Notes under the pieces: generated by a model
What the model was told of the DNA's origin: nothing
What the model saw: only the letters and a program-made list of their open reading frames with translations
The model's database searches: none
Translations under genes and position numbers: made by a program
Shown: positions 1-11,572 of the stretch, piece by piece
How the letters are laid out: each line of letters opens with the position of its first letter
Position numbering within the stretch: the first letter of the stretch is position 1
Origin: Pieris napi
Lineage: Eukaryota > Arthropoda > Insecta > Lepidoptera > Pieridae
Direction of reading: 5' to 3'
Length of the DNA stretch: 64,000 nt
NCBI RefSeq assembly: GCF_905475465.1
Contig: NC_062247.1
Coordinates: 8,556,001-8,620,000 of the forward strand

Positions 1-16
1 CTGCCTTTGGAGTTGC
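1..16 (-). CDS. Timp: TIMP, start of coding exon 3 (cut by window edge)
   Basis: At the left edge the minus strand reads a textbook acceptor (tttgttttcag, ending at 17), then codons for A-T-P-K-A and one further base. After exon 2 (ending VFK) this gives FKATPKA in phase 0, which is what follows in insect TIMPs. The rest of the N-terminal domain and the C-terminal domain must lie left of the window. The exon is called on its splice site, phase and five residues. Confidence 0.82.
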
Positions 17-96
17 CTGAAAACAAATTTCAGTTATTATATCCTAAACTGCCATATTGTCTTGTATACAAATCTCGGATCGAAGTCAAAAAAAAA

Positions 97-397
97 GGGT
101 GCGTGTAGGTACTTATGTACGCGCGGAAGAAGTTATAGCATTGGCATTATTAAAAGTAGTTTTTGATTGCATGCAAATAATTAATTACAATTAAATAATC
201 AAAGACTGGAAAAGGAGTCATTATAGTCAATAAAGTTCAGTTTACATTTGAAAAATTAAATAAATAAATATTTATTATTATTCTCTTACATTAAGTGTAA
301 CATACATTCTATTATTATTCGAATGTTGTTTTTAAATTATGTCCAATGCCGTAGCATCTTCCGTGGGCAACTTCATACTGATAATTTTGTGTCACGG
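97..397 (+). repeat. TIR-type DNA element, copy A, inside TIMP intron 2
   Basis: This copy matches 16695-16991 nearly base for base over about 300 bp: gggtgcgtgt..., then tgattgcatgcaaataatta and gaaaaggagtcattatagtc, ending gtgtcacgg. The second copy continues to 17056 with a terminal inverted repeat, so this copy is truncated at its right end. It fills most of the 427-bp intron between TIMP exons 2 and 3. The short plus-strand open frame across 339-530 is a mixture of this element and TIMP exon 2 antisense. Confidence 0.8.
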
Positions 398-443
398 CTT
401 CGAAAGCAAGAAAAAGAACTTAAACAGATATACGAGTACATAC

Positions 444-526
444 CTTAAAAACGCTTCGGATTTTCACTTTGTAAGCGTCGTAGAAATCTTTGCCTCTAAA
501 CAATCTTTGAACTCGTCCAACAATTA
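444..526 (-). CDS. Timp: TIMP, coding exon 2
   Basis: On the minus strand an acceptor (aatatttcag, ending at 527) is followed by 83 bases, two completing the split codon and 27 full codons. The exon then reaches a donor (aag|gtatgt, intron from 443). The phase matches exon 1 exactly. The joined codon is valine and the exon reads V-IVGRVQRLFRGKDF, then YDAYKVKIRSVFK. This is the second strand of the TIMP OB-fold domain, where the family has 'DxVIxxxV...YxVxIxxxFK'. It ends in phase 0 before exon 3, which begins ATPKA, so FK-AT-P matches the insect TIMP pattern. The exon is too short and has no start codon, so simple ORF finding misses it. The intron between exons 1 and 2 is 209 bp (527-735). 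Confidence 0.9.
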
Positions 527-735
527 CTGAAATATTACGCACTCATTAAAAATTAATATGATTTAACAAAGTCAGATATTTTGTTATAATTATTCCGATA
601 TATGCAGTAGTATCTGTGTATATATGTTTTATTTGTCTAGGAGATTGAAATTAAGACCCAAATAATATATGTATTGTCTGTTTTTTATTAGTGTTAACTT
701 GCGTAAGAAATATTTAAGTATATTATATTGCATAC

Positions 736-847
736 CAAAGTCACTGTTACAAAAGTGTGTCTGTGGATGTTCAAGCGTGCACGAACAAGCGTCGCTGGTG
801 CGCCAGCTCGCTGCCACCAGTGCTATCGTCAGCAGTCTAGTCAGCAT
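736..847 (-). CDS. Timp: TIMP, coding exon 1 (signal peptide and inhibitory N-terminus)
   Basis: Tissue inhibitor of metalloproteinases is a secreted protein that blocks matrix metalloproteinases; the amino group and carbonyl of its mature first cysteine chelate the active-site zinc. Read on the minus strand from ATG at 847-845, the exon gives 37 codons plus one base. A signal peptide (about residues 1-20, hydrophobic LLTIALVAA, ending SDA) is followed by mature CSCTLEHPQTHFCNSDF. This matches the TIMP start: C1-x-C3, then HPQ and C13, the three N-terminal disulfide cysteines. Drosophila TIMP has a very similar CSC...HPQTHF stretch (from memory). Coding stops at 736 before a donor reading gtatgc (735-730). 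The one leftover base joins exon 2 to make a valine codon. The 5' flank has a strong acceptor (T-run, then ttccag, ending at 863), so the ATG probably sits 15 bases into an exon and an upstream non-coding exon is expected. The plus-strand frames across this stretch are shadows. Confidence 0.93.
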
Positions 848-862
848 GCTCTCTCCGATTAT
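848..862 (-). other. Timp: TIMP 5' UTR segment of exon 1 with splice acceptor
   Basis: Immediately upstream of the TIMP ATG, the minus strand reads a T-rich tract and ttccag (ending at base 863), then 15 bases to the start codon. This is a good 3' splice site. It suggests that TIMP transcription starts further right in the window, from a non-coding first exon I cannot locate. The splice signal is seen; its use is inferred. Confidence 0.6.
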
Positions 863-1585
863 CTGGAATGTAAAAAAATATTAATAATGGGTGGTTTTGA
901 TTATCTGAAGTAATTGATTTTTCTAGGTTATTAAAAAAGCAATATGTGTCACCAGCCAGGATTTTTAAAGCTATATTTTTTTGTTATTCTATAATAATAT
1001 GTTCTGTGGTTTAAGTTTCCCGCGAATTTCATTACCAGAATACATATCCATAGAGTACGTTTTTGGCTATAGACAAATATATGTGTAGCAACCTACAATT
1101 GTTTTATAGATGAACCGCGTACGACGTATATGTCGTGTGTATTATTTATTATATGACAGATATTATAAGAATTGTTATAGTAATTATTTAACGTTCACGA
1201 TAAAACCTTGAGCCTATTTGTAGAACTTTGCTTCGCAAATTATGTCAAGAGTCGAGATTAGTTTATAATAAAAGAAAAAGTCTTTGAGGGCGCAATCAAG
1301 ATATTTTATGAATATTTTGAATCCATTCAAATTTGACCTAAAAACGGCAAATAAAAATGATTTATATTCGTTCTTTATCACCAGATTTTGCATAAGACGT
1401 AATAAAATTTAAACCTTCTTTTTTATGGTAACACCTTGCGTGATTTTTACAATATAGCTTTATGGCCGGGATAAACTTTTTATTAGACGAATACAGCGGC
1501 TCAATAAAATATCAACTATAGCTATTTATAGGTACATGATCGGATAGCGTTCGATTAATACGTTTAACTCAAATGATTACACGTG

Positions 1586-1749
1586 TGTCATATAGGTAAC
1601 AAAATGTATACCTACTTATGAACGTCAAAAAATATATATGAAATGATTCTAATTTTACATTTACTGCCAGTTCTCAAATCAAGGACGTAGAACGGAAGAG
1701 AAGAACTGGCAATAAACTCTCCGCCACTCTTTTTAATCGCCAAGTCCGT
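1586..1749 (+). repeat. Dispersed repeat C (retroelement 3' tail), copy 1
   Basis: Shared landmarks are cacttatgaacgtcaa, a tract ending ccagttc.caa.tcaag, gaactggca(a)gaaactctcc, and cgccactctttttaatcgcc. Other copies lie at 9315-9500, 23265-23430 (minus) and 51248-51470, with a scrap at 52895-52945. The repeated fixed 3' segment with variable 5' extent suggests a LINE or SINE tail. The family was not identified. Confidence 0.7.
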
Positions 1750-2498
1750 AGGAGTGTCTTAATTGCGTACACAGAAAGAAAAGATGCCGGGACTTTAACC
1801 CACTAAGGGATGAAAGACACTTAGATACTAGAGTAACACTGCTTCGTCACCTCTCCTTAAGCGTTCTTTTCTAGGTGAGCTGATAAGTTCGTAGGCTAAC
1901 GAAAAGCCTTTTTTCATAGTATTTGATTTGATTATTTAATTTAGTTGCCTTCGAGAGCGATATAACGATAATAGCGGTCATACAATTTTTTATAGTACGA
2001 TTTGTCTTAAGCCTCAAAATAGGCTTCAGTTTCGGCGATTACCTCTTCATCAGCATATTGTTATAAAGCATTATGACAAGAACAAAATATAGAAAAGGTA
2101 AGCCGCAATTTAGCCGGCACTTTAATTTAAAATTTGATAAACACATTTTTTCAATGTTTATTGTAACTTTTCTCGCTTAACTTTGCTTTGTGATGCTACA
2201 TTGTTTAATTCAATAAAATTAGCACATTTAGCGCCAATGTTCGATTTCCGGAAATAATTAAAGTTAAATTCATCAGACATGTTATGTCCATGTTGGAACG
2301 GCATTTCACTTTTCAATGTCTAGCAAAACGTGCTGAACTTTATATTATTGTAACGTAAATCTTATTTTGCGATCTTTTATCGTTACAATCCATTGTCATT
2401 GTTGAATGGCAGTTTAAATCTGTTTTGACTTAACAACGAGGAGTTAAAAATAACTTCGATTTAGTTATTTTTTATTTATATTTATAAGAATATGTATA

Positions 2499-2854
2499 AC
2501 TAGCTGACCTGGCAAACGTTCGTTTGCCATGTATATTATTTATAGAAAACATTTTTTTAGTTCAATAAAATAACTATCTACAATAATAAAAACGGGGTTG
2601 TTCGTAGAGGGATGAAAATTAGGGGTTGGATGTATTTTTGTATGCTGTATCATATAAAAATAAAAACCAATAAAAATTCTAAAAAACAAAATATTTAATA
2701 TCACTTAGGGGTTTGAAAGTTAGCCGATTCTCAGACTTACTGAATATGCATTAAAAAATTCATAAGAATCGGTCTAGCCGTTTCGGAGGAGTATGGGAAC
2801 GAACATTGTCGTGTCACAATGTTCGTTCCCAGTTCCGGATTTTATATATTAGAT
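2499..2854 (-). mobile_element. Lep1-type Helitron-like element with extra hairpin
   Basis: It runs from actagctgacctggcaaacg to a tatatattagat end and matches the copies at 49601, 52445 and 56172. From knowledge of the lepidopteran Lep1 family, the tata-rich end is the 5' end and the ctag end the 3' end, so this copy is on the minus strand. A perfect 16-bp inverted repeat near its 5' end (2794-2831) is absent from the other copies. Confidence 0.7.
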
Positions 2855-3537
2855 GTTACTACATTAATAAATCGAAGTTTTATTCTTATTAAATTAAGCT
2901 CAATTAAGAAACGATTTTAGCCTTAAATTGAAAATAAAAATAATCAAAGTCAAAGAAACTACGCAATATTGGTTTTTGTCTCGAAGTGGCTTCTCATGAC
3001 ACAAAAGCTTTCATACAAAGATGTTGTATTGATAAATTAATACAATAAACGTCGAAATTCGAATACGTGATATCTGTATGATAATGAACAAATGTTATTT
3101 TCAAATGAAGCACATGATTAGTATTTAATCGGACGTCTGTATGCATCCTTTATGCCCAAAATACTTCAATGGGATTTGGAATTACAACTGGCTTTGAACC
3201 GATTACAATACAAACCCCCTAATCAGTAGCTTTGTAAAATAACTCAAACAAGTACAAATTGTTTTTGTAATGATGCCAATTTGAATTTCGTTCGGCATAA
3301 TTTATAAGCATTTGTGCAGGTTGTTAAGAACGTGAATAAAAGGACATACATAACATAAAAGGATATTTTTAGTTGTATTTTTATCTCGTGTGATATATCT
3401 TGTACGGTAAGAATTGATTTCTTTTTGTCACGTTACCTGTTGTTGTTACCTCGCTGTTATTATAATAACAGCGAGTCACGCATTGGAAAAAAGGTTTTTG
3501 TCTCAGGGTCCTGATGTGCCCAATACACCATGTGTAC

Positions 3538-3804
3538 TATCTATATATATAAAAATGTTATGTTGGTTTGGGTACGCTTCAAAAACTCAAAAAGATCTGT
3601 ACCGATCGAGCTGAAATTTTAGCATGATATATAATCCGCATCAAGGATTGTTTTTATCTATTTTTTTGGTTTTTTTTTTCATTATTTTTTTCCACAAGTA
3701 TTGCAAAATTTAACTTATATGAAATGTTTTCTTTGTTTTGTTTCTCATTTCTCAACCATTCAATCACAATATGCCACAGCGAAACGTGGCAGGGAACAGT
3801 TAGT
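3538..3804 (+). mobile_element. Helitron-like non-autonomous element
   Basis: It begins ctatatatataaaaatg and ends in a cgaaacgtggcaggga..agttagt tail, the general build of lepidopteran Helitron-like elements. Its interior differs from the 2.5 kb family. It has no coding capacity. Confidence 0.5.
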
Positions 3805-4395
3805 TATATATAATTTTGTTGATAGATGTGTAATGTACTAGATAGATAAACTAAATCTTAGTCAATGAATAGAGTAATTAGAACGCCTATTAATTTACTA
3901 TGAATTAATACAGGCTGTTGTTAGGACTGTGTAAATAACCTTACACACCGGTTAATTATTAATTACATATTCTAATATATACAAAATACCTACGAAATAG
4001 TTTACTAATTTACAAAATGTACATAAGAGATGAGACTTGCGGCCTACTTTAGGTATGTGCACACAACGGCCTTGTTCGCGGTTGTTTTAAAATGACGTGT
4101 GCAGGTATTGTTTTGCCCTTAAGTTACGAGAGTTAATCAACTTAACAAAAGTGAAAAGATTTTTCGTATTCAAATCGTTCAGTTGAAAGGGCTTTGTATG
4201 TAAAATATTGCTTAATTTGCTTTAAGAACTGATGACGTCTTTTCACTTAACTTTTGCTTAATACTAACTTAAAATACGATAAAAAATATAGTTAAAATGT
4301 TTAAAAAAGCAAATCTATATAGAGCAGAAATTTTATAATTTTTAAAATAATTTTAATTTCAATAAGTTATTTTTTTCCTTTCATATGTTTATTGT

Positions 4396-4429
4396 ATTGT
4401 TGGGAAGTAAAATTTTACTTCCCAACAAT
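4396..4429. repeat. Perfect 34-bp palindrome
   Basis: Both halves (attgttgggaagtaaaa and its reverse complement) match at all 17 positions with no spacer. Part of the same motif recurs once in the interior of the 10.6 kb copy of the same fold-back family. Confidence 0.95.
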
Positions 4430-4748
4430 TTCATATAGCTAAAACTGTGAGTTACTTTCGACACGACATCAATGTACATTCATCAAAATAACCAATTTAC
4501 ATTCGACAACAAACGAATTAACAAAGAAATATGGTGGCGCGGGGTATATTCCGTTAAACCAATCAGCGCGCGAGGTGCGATCCGTTTCACAATTTGACGG
4601 TTTCATATTCGATAGATTACAATCTACCGAATAATATAAAATAATACGTTAAATTGTAAGCAGTACGTTGAGTTGACAATCTTTCGACAGTTTACAATCT
4701 CGCGAGATAGATTACAATCTAACGGTGTTTACAATTTTACGGTGACAT
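4396..4748 (-). repeat. Fold-back element family H, copy 1 (half element)
   Basis: The right end, ...aacggtgtttacaattttac then ggtgacat, matches the ends at 10589-10908 and 12354-12648. Subterminal tctcgcgaga and a mcggtagattgtaatct-like box are shared. The left end stops at a perfect 34-bp palindrome (4396-4429, built on ttgggaagtaaaa). This suggests the copy is exactly one arm of a longer symmetrical element ending at its centre. Confidence 0.75.
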
Positions 4749-5853
4749 ATATACAATAATAGACTAGATTTTTGGAAATAACCGTTAATCAAAATTAATA
4801 ATATCTAGAAATTATAAACGAAGACATACTAAGAGTATTGATAATACAATATGTACTATGCGATGTTACGTGTGTACTTTCTCATAGTGTTGGTAATGGC
4901 CTGTCATTTTCAAACAATGTTAGAGCACAATAAAGGAAGCATTAGGGCCGGAATGTGTGGGAGTAGTTACCAGCGAAATGCATACACTATTAACAGATGT
5001 TGACGCAATTCAACTTTGGATAATGGAAGTTAGCTTTTCTTATCTACACGAGTATATGAAGTTCACGTGAATGTAATTTCTTTCCTCCTCGGTACATTAA
5101 AGCAATTATGTTATAGATTGCATTAATCAGATAATATTCAGTAATACACACACGCAAGCAAGCAGTATTATTGACTAAAAGTCATGTTAGTTATACGGTT
5201 CTAATGATGTTTTTAGAGTAAGTAGGTACCTTGTTTAAATGGTATAATTAATGTTTATTTAAAGGCCTATTTAAATACATAAAAAACTTACATTCCGTGG
5301 TCTCAATTTATAAGTATATTTTACGACACTGAATAAACATCCTTTTGCTACGGCGTCGGATCAGAAAATAGTTTTAAAAGGTCGTGTATACTGTATGCAT
5401 TTATGATTAACGTCATCGCATCAGCGCAACAATGCCTCATTTGTCAGGGATCATCGAGGATCATGAGATTATTAGGCTTTGTTCATAATATATTCAAGCG
5501 TGTAGCGTTTTCAAAATCGTGTGTTTTCGTTAGTCAATTGTTTAAGCTTAATTTTTTAAGCCAATCAATTTAGAGATGTTTTTTATTTTATTCTCCGTAG
5601 AAGTTCTCTCGATTGAGATCGTCATAACCTAGAGGTTTTCCTGCATTAGAAGTAAAAGAAATAGTATTAGAAGAAGCTCCTCGTAGAAGAGTCCAAACAG
5701 GCTCGCCACTTTGACAGTTTTCTAAATTGATCTGCTCTTGTCTTGAAGAACTCTAATCAATTTGTGTAAATTAGGCTCGTTTCTAAAGTTGTATACTCTT
5801 CCTATGTTGAGAAGTGTCTCGTCCGTCAGGGTTTTGTTCAAAATTATGTCTGA

Positions 5854-6090
5854 ATTTTTTTTTATGGCTCTGGCACGATTTGTGCATTAGCCAGCGTCAA
5901 GTATAGGATTTTTTATAATTCGTGCTTGTCTTTAGAAATTCGACCATGTCCTCCATGTACGGTTTAAGCACTCGCCCGGTACCGCACAACCCTCCCAAAG
6001 GCAGAGAACAAATTTAAATTAAATTAAAACTTGCCCTCGAACCGGGAATCGAACCCGGTACCCCTCACCTAGCTGCCACTATGTCTTAAT
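5854..6090 (-). mobile_element. tRNA-derived SINE, family B, copy 1
   Basis: On the minus strand it has a tRNA-like head with a B-box (gggttcgattcccggttcga), then a body including gggagggttgtgcggtaccg, and ends in an A-run (T-run at 5854). It matches 50220-50476 along its length; the extreme head is lost. Confidence 0.8.
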
Positions 6091-7189
6091 TTAAACATTG
6101 CTCATTTTTGACTTCATATAATAACTATAGTTTATTAGCATATTTAACTTAGCATACAGACAAGCATAGCTTGGTCCACAGACAATGCTTGTCATATATA
6201 AAAATACGCGCCAATTTGATAACGTTTTCCTTCAACTACTTTGAAGTCACATCTAAGAGACGGTAATGCATCCTACGTACCTTCGGTTTCATTTAAAAAT
6301 TATAATATTAATTTATTTTCTTAAAAATAAATTCTGTGGTATGTTATCTAATACTCCTTTTATCTTATAAAATGAACGCACTATCTTAATATGAAAGCAA
6401 ATTTAGAATTATTTCGTATCTATCAATAGATTATTATTAAACAGTTTAGATTTTCAAATATATCATCTAAGATTAACAAGTGCTAACGATCACGCTGCCT
6501 GTCAATAAACCGACGTGTATTATTAATCTGGTCGTGACATATCAATTAAATCGCTAAGCATCAATCAATACAACGAGATTATGATAACATCTTATAATTA
6601 TATGTAACTGTTAACAACAACAATATAACTATATTCTGAGGTCTCAAATGCTTGTGGAACCAAAAATATAAAATACTACTGCGATTTGTTCGATAAGTAT
6701 TTCATATTAAGCCTTAAGGAAGTAAGCGGTGCTTGTAGAATGTAGATGGTCACGAAAAGCTGTTATGGGCCCATCATCGAGTGCGAGACCTGTCGGCAAT
6801 GCGCCTGTGCCGCTACTCTTTTTCTTCCTATTGATTCAATTCCATCCAATTTCGAATTTTCTTTACAATTGATAACGCAACTATGGAATGGCATGGTACA
6901 AAAACTCTATTGAAATAGTGACCCCAATCACAGAATACTGGTGATGCTCTGGCCATACTCAGGTCGGGTCTGATATTTAGGGAGTTATCAAAATTACGTA
7001 TTCTGCACATACAGTAGTGGAATATAAGACAGGTTAGCTTATTGTCTCATTCGAGATTAGCCACATCGTTCTTAGATTGAATAAGACTGTTGTCTCATTC
7101 ACATTCACAATTTAGTTTAATGAGCTTAATATAATTTTGAGGTTTGAAACTCAAGATGGATTTACTCTCATAACAAATAGTTTGTCTTT

Positions 7190-7400
7190 TTTTTTTAAAT
7201 GAGGATAAAATGCGCTTACGCAGGCCCGCGTCAAGAATGTCGAGCTTGACCCGGGGACTGTGGGGCTGGTACACCCAAATCCCTCTGCTATTCAGAGGGG
7301 TAGAGAGACCCCACCCACTAAAAACACCTCAAGCACTTCACACGCCTGGTAGGCCCTCCGGATTCGCTAGGCATTCTACCCAAGGAAATAGTATGAATCT
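7190..7400. other. GC-rich block, unclassified
   Basis: This stretch of about 200 bp is far more GC-rich than its surroundings, with clusters such as gcccgcgtcaag and gacccggggactgtgggg. It carries a 65-codon plus-strand open frame without a recognisable domain. It looks like an old retroelement fragment rather than a gene. Confidence 0.3.
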
Positions 7401-7954
7401 AATTTAAGTCAGTTTATAGTCAACCAACTCAGAAATAGTGAAGAAATAAAAAGCTTATTACTTAAATAAAATTTAGCACAACTCATTTAATAAATAAAAA
7501 CTTCACACATCCTTGAAAAATCCAATTATATTTGTAAACGATTTTAATTGTATGCAAATATCACAAGTGACATTGATTTCTTATTTTGAATAAAGTTTAA
7601 AAAAATAAAAGGCCTCAGTTGTCATAAATACGTTTTCGCTGACAGGTGCGGCGCCGTTCGCGCAACTCATTATTATTAATTCATAAGGATTAAACTTAAT
7701 TTTGAAGTTGAATTAATGAAAGTGAGATTGCGTAAGTTTAAAGTACTTTTTAGAGTGCAATAAATATCAATTCTTTCCTTTGTATCATGGTGCAATCTTG
7801 AAATCTTAGGTTTACGTATGTCAAACCCAATAAGTATTTTTGGAGTTTAGTATATTTAAAATTCATGTTTAACAGTAGAAATATTAGTTTCTCGACGGTA
7901 AGGTCGACAACGGTGTAAAACTTTGTAAGAAATTTCTTTTAAATATTTTTTTTA

Positions 7955-8055
7955 AATAGGGGCAAATGACGCTTGTAACGGGACGCCCATAAAGGGAAGT
8001 CATCACAGCACATGGACACCCATTTTAGTAGGTGCGTTGCCGGCTTATTAGGGGA
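7955..8055. repeat. Retroelement-like fragment
   Basis: The block after a T/A-rich lead, with gacgcccataaaggg..., acatggacacccattttagt and gtgcgttgccggc, resembles the lepidopteran retroelement tails that carry a gttgccggc motif. No second close copy was found here. Confidence 0.35.
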
Positions 8056-8639
8056 TAATATTTTTTCATAACAAATTTGAATATGACCTTCTATTAGCAC
8101 TAAACAATCAATATTGGTATTACGTAAGGGAATTAAACATTAATTCGTTTTTTATAGATAAGGACAAGAAAACCTATGAGATTAAATGCCATTCGGTTTT
8201 TAAAGTCGGATAAAAATACCATAACTTTAATGCCATCTTAACCTAATACAATTTTAACTTGTAAGATATTCCTCACTCGCACCTGTTTTGTTTCTTATAT
8301 TTAATTCCTATCAAAACAATTTTCTCACGTTAAAAACCATAAGAGTTTTGAAAGCTTTAATGTAATTTGCATTTTATCTCTATATTAGTCCATGATGGCA
8401 TTTTGTAATGCAATTTAAAAGGCTTATTATGGGCTCGGTTACTGGTTTAATTTTGTTAGAAAATTTCACTTGTTAATTAATGTTTTAAAAGGGACAGTTC
8501 TTCCCATTCATATATAAATATAATATTATTAATTATTATGTGTTTATTAGTAATCATAACAATCAAACAAATATACAGTATTTGCATTTTTTATAACCTA
8601 CATAGTACTAATAAAAATTCAAACAAAGTTAAAAAGTTT

Positions 8640-8817
8640 GGTCCCTGTGGCAGTGTACCTTTAACGCTGGCAGCATTTCCTCGCTGTATTGCGATACTTA
8701 TTCGTTGACCGAGGAAAGCACTAGCTTAGGGGTCACCGGTACTACCAGGCGCCAGCTTAAATCTTTAATTAGCGCCTGTGCACTTAACCCCACGGCCCAA
8801 GAGTCTCTACTCCAATG
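8640..8817 (-). pseudogene. LINE ORF2 C-terminal remnant, family E, copy 1
   Basis: Read on the minus strand, it gives VETLGPWGLSAQALIKDLSW and, after a frameshift, TGDP*ASAFLGQRISIAIQRGNAAS. I recognise this as a C-terminal segment of lepidopteran non-LTR retrotransposon polyproteins (…GDPRA..FL.QRIS.AIQRGNAAS…). The frameshift and stop show it is dead. Sister copies are at 14220-14385 and 20270-20370, all on the minus strand. Confidence 0.65.
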
Positions 8818-9314
8818 GGAACAAACTCGAAGTTGGAGGAAAGACATATTTAAGCCGATTACTACATTTTAGCAATAATATCTTTTTTAATTCATATTTT
8901 GATAGTAGTAGACGTATTAAAAAATAGCAAGTAATGACACGATAAAAAAAAAATATTTTAACTGAAAGAATTTTATTATTGTGAAACAATTCGTTGCCCC
9001 ATTTCAAAATACATCTCGCCGCACTCTTACTAACTGTCAAAAATTTACTTGTATTTTAACCGAAAAATGTTAAGATGTTCTGAGATGCAGTCTAATTGAA
9101 GCTGGAATTATAATCGTAATTATGGAAATCAAAATAAGTTGATTTTTAAAGTTTGTTAAATTATATTGTTTATGTAGATATTATTAATCTTAGATAATAT
9201 CATGAATAAAAAAAAATTGACTGTAAGACAGTGTCTTTGCGTCGTTTCTCACCCTTTTTATTTAATAAACATATTAAATAAAAAAAGAAACATCTAGTAG
9301 GATTTTTATTAAAC

Positions 9315-9500
9315 TCAAACTCAATATAACTTTATTCATATAGGTAAACAAGTACACTTATGAACGTCAACAGAAAAGACGTTAAATTGATTTTAAATAT
9401 ACATTTACTACCAGTTCGCAAGTCAAGAGCGTAGAGTGGGCAAGGAGAAACTGGCAAGAAACTCTCCGCCACTCTTTTTAATCGCCAAGTTTGAGTCATA
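9315..9500 (+). repeat. Dispersed repeat C, copy 2
   Basis: It starts with aactcaatataactttattc, then has the cacttatgaacgtcaa and ctccgccactctttttaatc landmarks of this family. It is one of the two longest copies, with that at 51.25 kb. Confidence 0.75.
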
Positions 9501-10588
9501 CAAATTGTTTGAACTGGAGCAAATCAATCCCAAGAGAGAGTTTTGAATTTATTCAGTAATAATTCTCTAATTTCGCTTGGGAGTGATTTATCTTCTGGAG
9601 CCTGGTTGGTCGTACACTTAGATAAGTTCTCTTTCGAGTATTATATAGAGTCACCATTTGTTTTAAAATCGCTTATATTTTTTTTACAAAGCTTCAAGAA
9701 TATATTGACCAGATAGGGTCATAATATTTAATTCCTTAAACTTATTCTGTACCGACTCCCTTAGGGAAACACAACACATTACCATTAGGGTTGAGAATCG
9801 CACCACCAGCCTACACTGCACTCCTATTGAAGTTAAATTCGGAGAATTATAGCCGTGGCGAAGACGTTTCAAATCTAATTCCATACAGTATCTAACATTC
9901 TGACATTGACTTTAACGTGTTCCAGACCTAGTGTTTAATCTAATGAGTGGTTTGTTTACAAGTGCTCCTACTAATTGCTGCGTGGGTGTCAGCTATTTTA
10001 CTTCGACTGTTGATTATACTTGTTAGTCATGGTGCTTAAATGGCATAACTAGCGCCAGTGTTTTGTTTAGAAATTTCTCATATCTTGGCTGATCAACGCA
10101 TTAATTTTGGCTGGGTTTCACTTGCGATACTGTAGAATAGGAAAATAATTTTTCTATTCATACCAAACCATCTTTTATAATTTATATAGAACGGGGACAT
10201 TCGTGGAGATTTATTAGCAATGATATTTAAATTATTGCAAGAGTGTAATGTGCAAATAAAAACTGATGCGATTGTAATGATGTTACAAAGTCTTCTCTTA
10301 GTGCATTGATTGTTAAATGATTTTGCTGACTTTTTCGGTTGTTGTATATGGTTTTTGGTTACATAAATTCATGATGAGATTTTATGTAAAACTTGCACGC
10401 ATTGGAACTTATGTGGGCCGTTTTCGAGGCTTCCTGCTATGCACCTTTATATAACAAAGTTTATATAACACTAGTTTGAAAACAGAAACAGCATTTATTA
10501 TCAGATTACCTCGAAAATTCACCAAATTTACGAAGTGTTCTTGTGTCTTGGTGTGTGTCGACAGTATATGTTTATAATAGTAGTGTAG

Positions 10589-10908
10589 ATGTCACCGTAA
10601 AATTATAAAAACCGTTAGATTGTAATCTATCTCGCGAGATTATAAACTGTCGAAAGATTGTGAACCTCAACGAACTTCTTACAAATTAACGTATTATTAT
10701 TCGGTAGTTATATGAAATTGTTGGGAAGTAAAATTAATCTGTAATTGACCAAAGAAGTTTGAATTATAACTAAGTTAGTGTAGTACAATCTACCGAATAA
10801 TAATACGTTAAATTGTAAGCAGTACGCTGAGGTTCACAATCTTTCGACAGTTTACAATCTCGCGAGATATATTACAATCTAACGGTGTTTACAATTTTAC
10901 GGTGACAT
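10589..10908. mobile_element. Fold-back DNA element family H, copy 2 (both arms)
   Basis: The ends are atgtcaccgtaaaatt… and …aattttacggtgacat, perfect inverted complements. Arms of about 120 bp carry the same order of boxes: cgttagattgtaatct, tctcgcgaga, gtcgaaagattgtgaacctc, acgtattattattcggtag. The short centre includes half of the 34-bp palindrome seen at 4.4 kb. There is no ORF; it is non-autonomous. Confidence 0.85.
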
Positions 10909-11078
10909 AGATACCATCTCTTTTTCAGTAAAATCTAAGACAGCTACAGATTAAAGTCGTAATTTAATTTACTCAAAGTATTTCTTCATTGAAATTTAAG
11001 TAAAAGCATGATATTGTCTTATATTGACATAAACTTCACACATATGATAATAAAACAATTTTTTGTACCGGATTTAAG

Positions 11079-11198
11079 TTATGTATTTACATTTATTTTT
11101 CATAATTTAACCGACCGGTCACCGTGACCACGCACGCTGTAAAGCACGCGAAACGTCGGTTAAATTTAAAATTATGAAAAATAATTGTAAAGGTAAAT
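11079..11198. repeat. Inverted-repeat element (MITE-like)
   Basis: Arms of about 35-45 bp (…ttatttttcataatttaaccga and its complement tcggttaaatttaaaattat…) flank a GC-richer loop (ccggtcaccgtgaccacgca...). The right arm has a short insertion relative to the left. Confidence 0.65.
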
Positions 11199-11213
11199 AA
11201 ATAATAGTTAAAA

Positions 11214-11572
11214 AAAACTAGAACACACGCTTTTAAAGCTCATCAAACTAAAAAGTGAAAAATAATTCCTAATTTAGGCTGAAAATGGTAATGAACAAAA
11301 AATATTGGTATTATTGTGAAAAAGCGTGGGGCGCTCTGTGCCATTCTATCGATCAAGCAATCAAGTTTTTTTAAACTATTATTTTTTTTTTATTTTTTAG
11401 TTAAATTTTTTTTCATTTTTTTTCGGATTATTGCATTGTCATCGATCTTTGACAGGTGCGCAAAGTTTGAATTAAATCTGTCCGTTAAAAGTGGGTCAAA
11501 ATCGAGTCCGAAGGAGTCGGTTACATACATACATATACATACAGGTGAAGCTAATATAAAGCGTGTAAAAAA
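11214..11572 (+). repeat. Repeat M, copy 1 (one hairpin arm plus common tail)
   Basis: The tail from gcattgtcatcgatctttga through gtgggtcaaaatcgag, the cata repeats and gctaatataaagcgtgta matches 21232-21422. The head 11217-11271 matches 21183-21237 in inverted orientation. The 90-codon open frame here lies inside the repeat. Confidence 0.75.

Noticed and set aside
669..913. Two plus-strand open frames over TIMP exon 1
   Set aside because: Antisense shadows of the TIMP signal-peptide exon.
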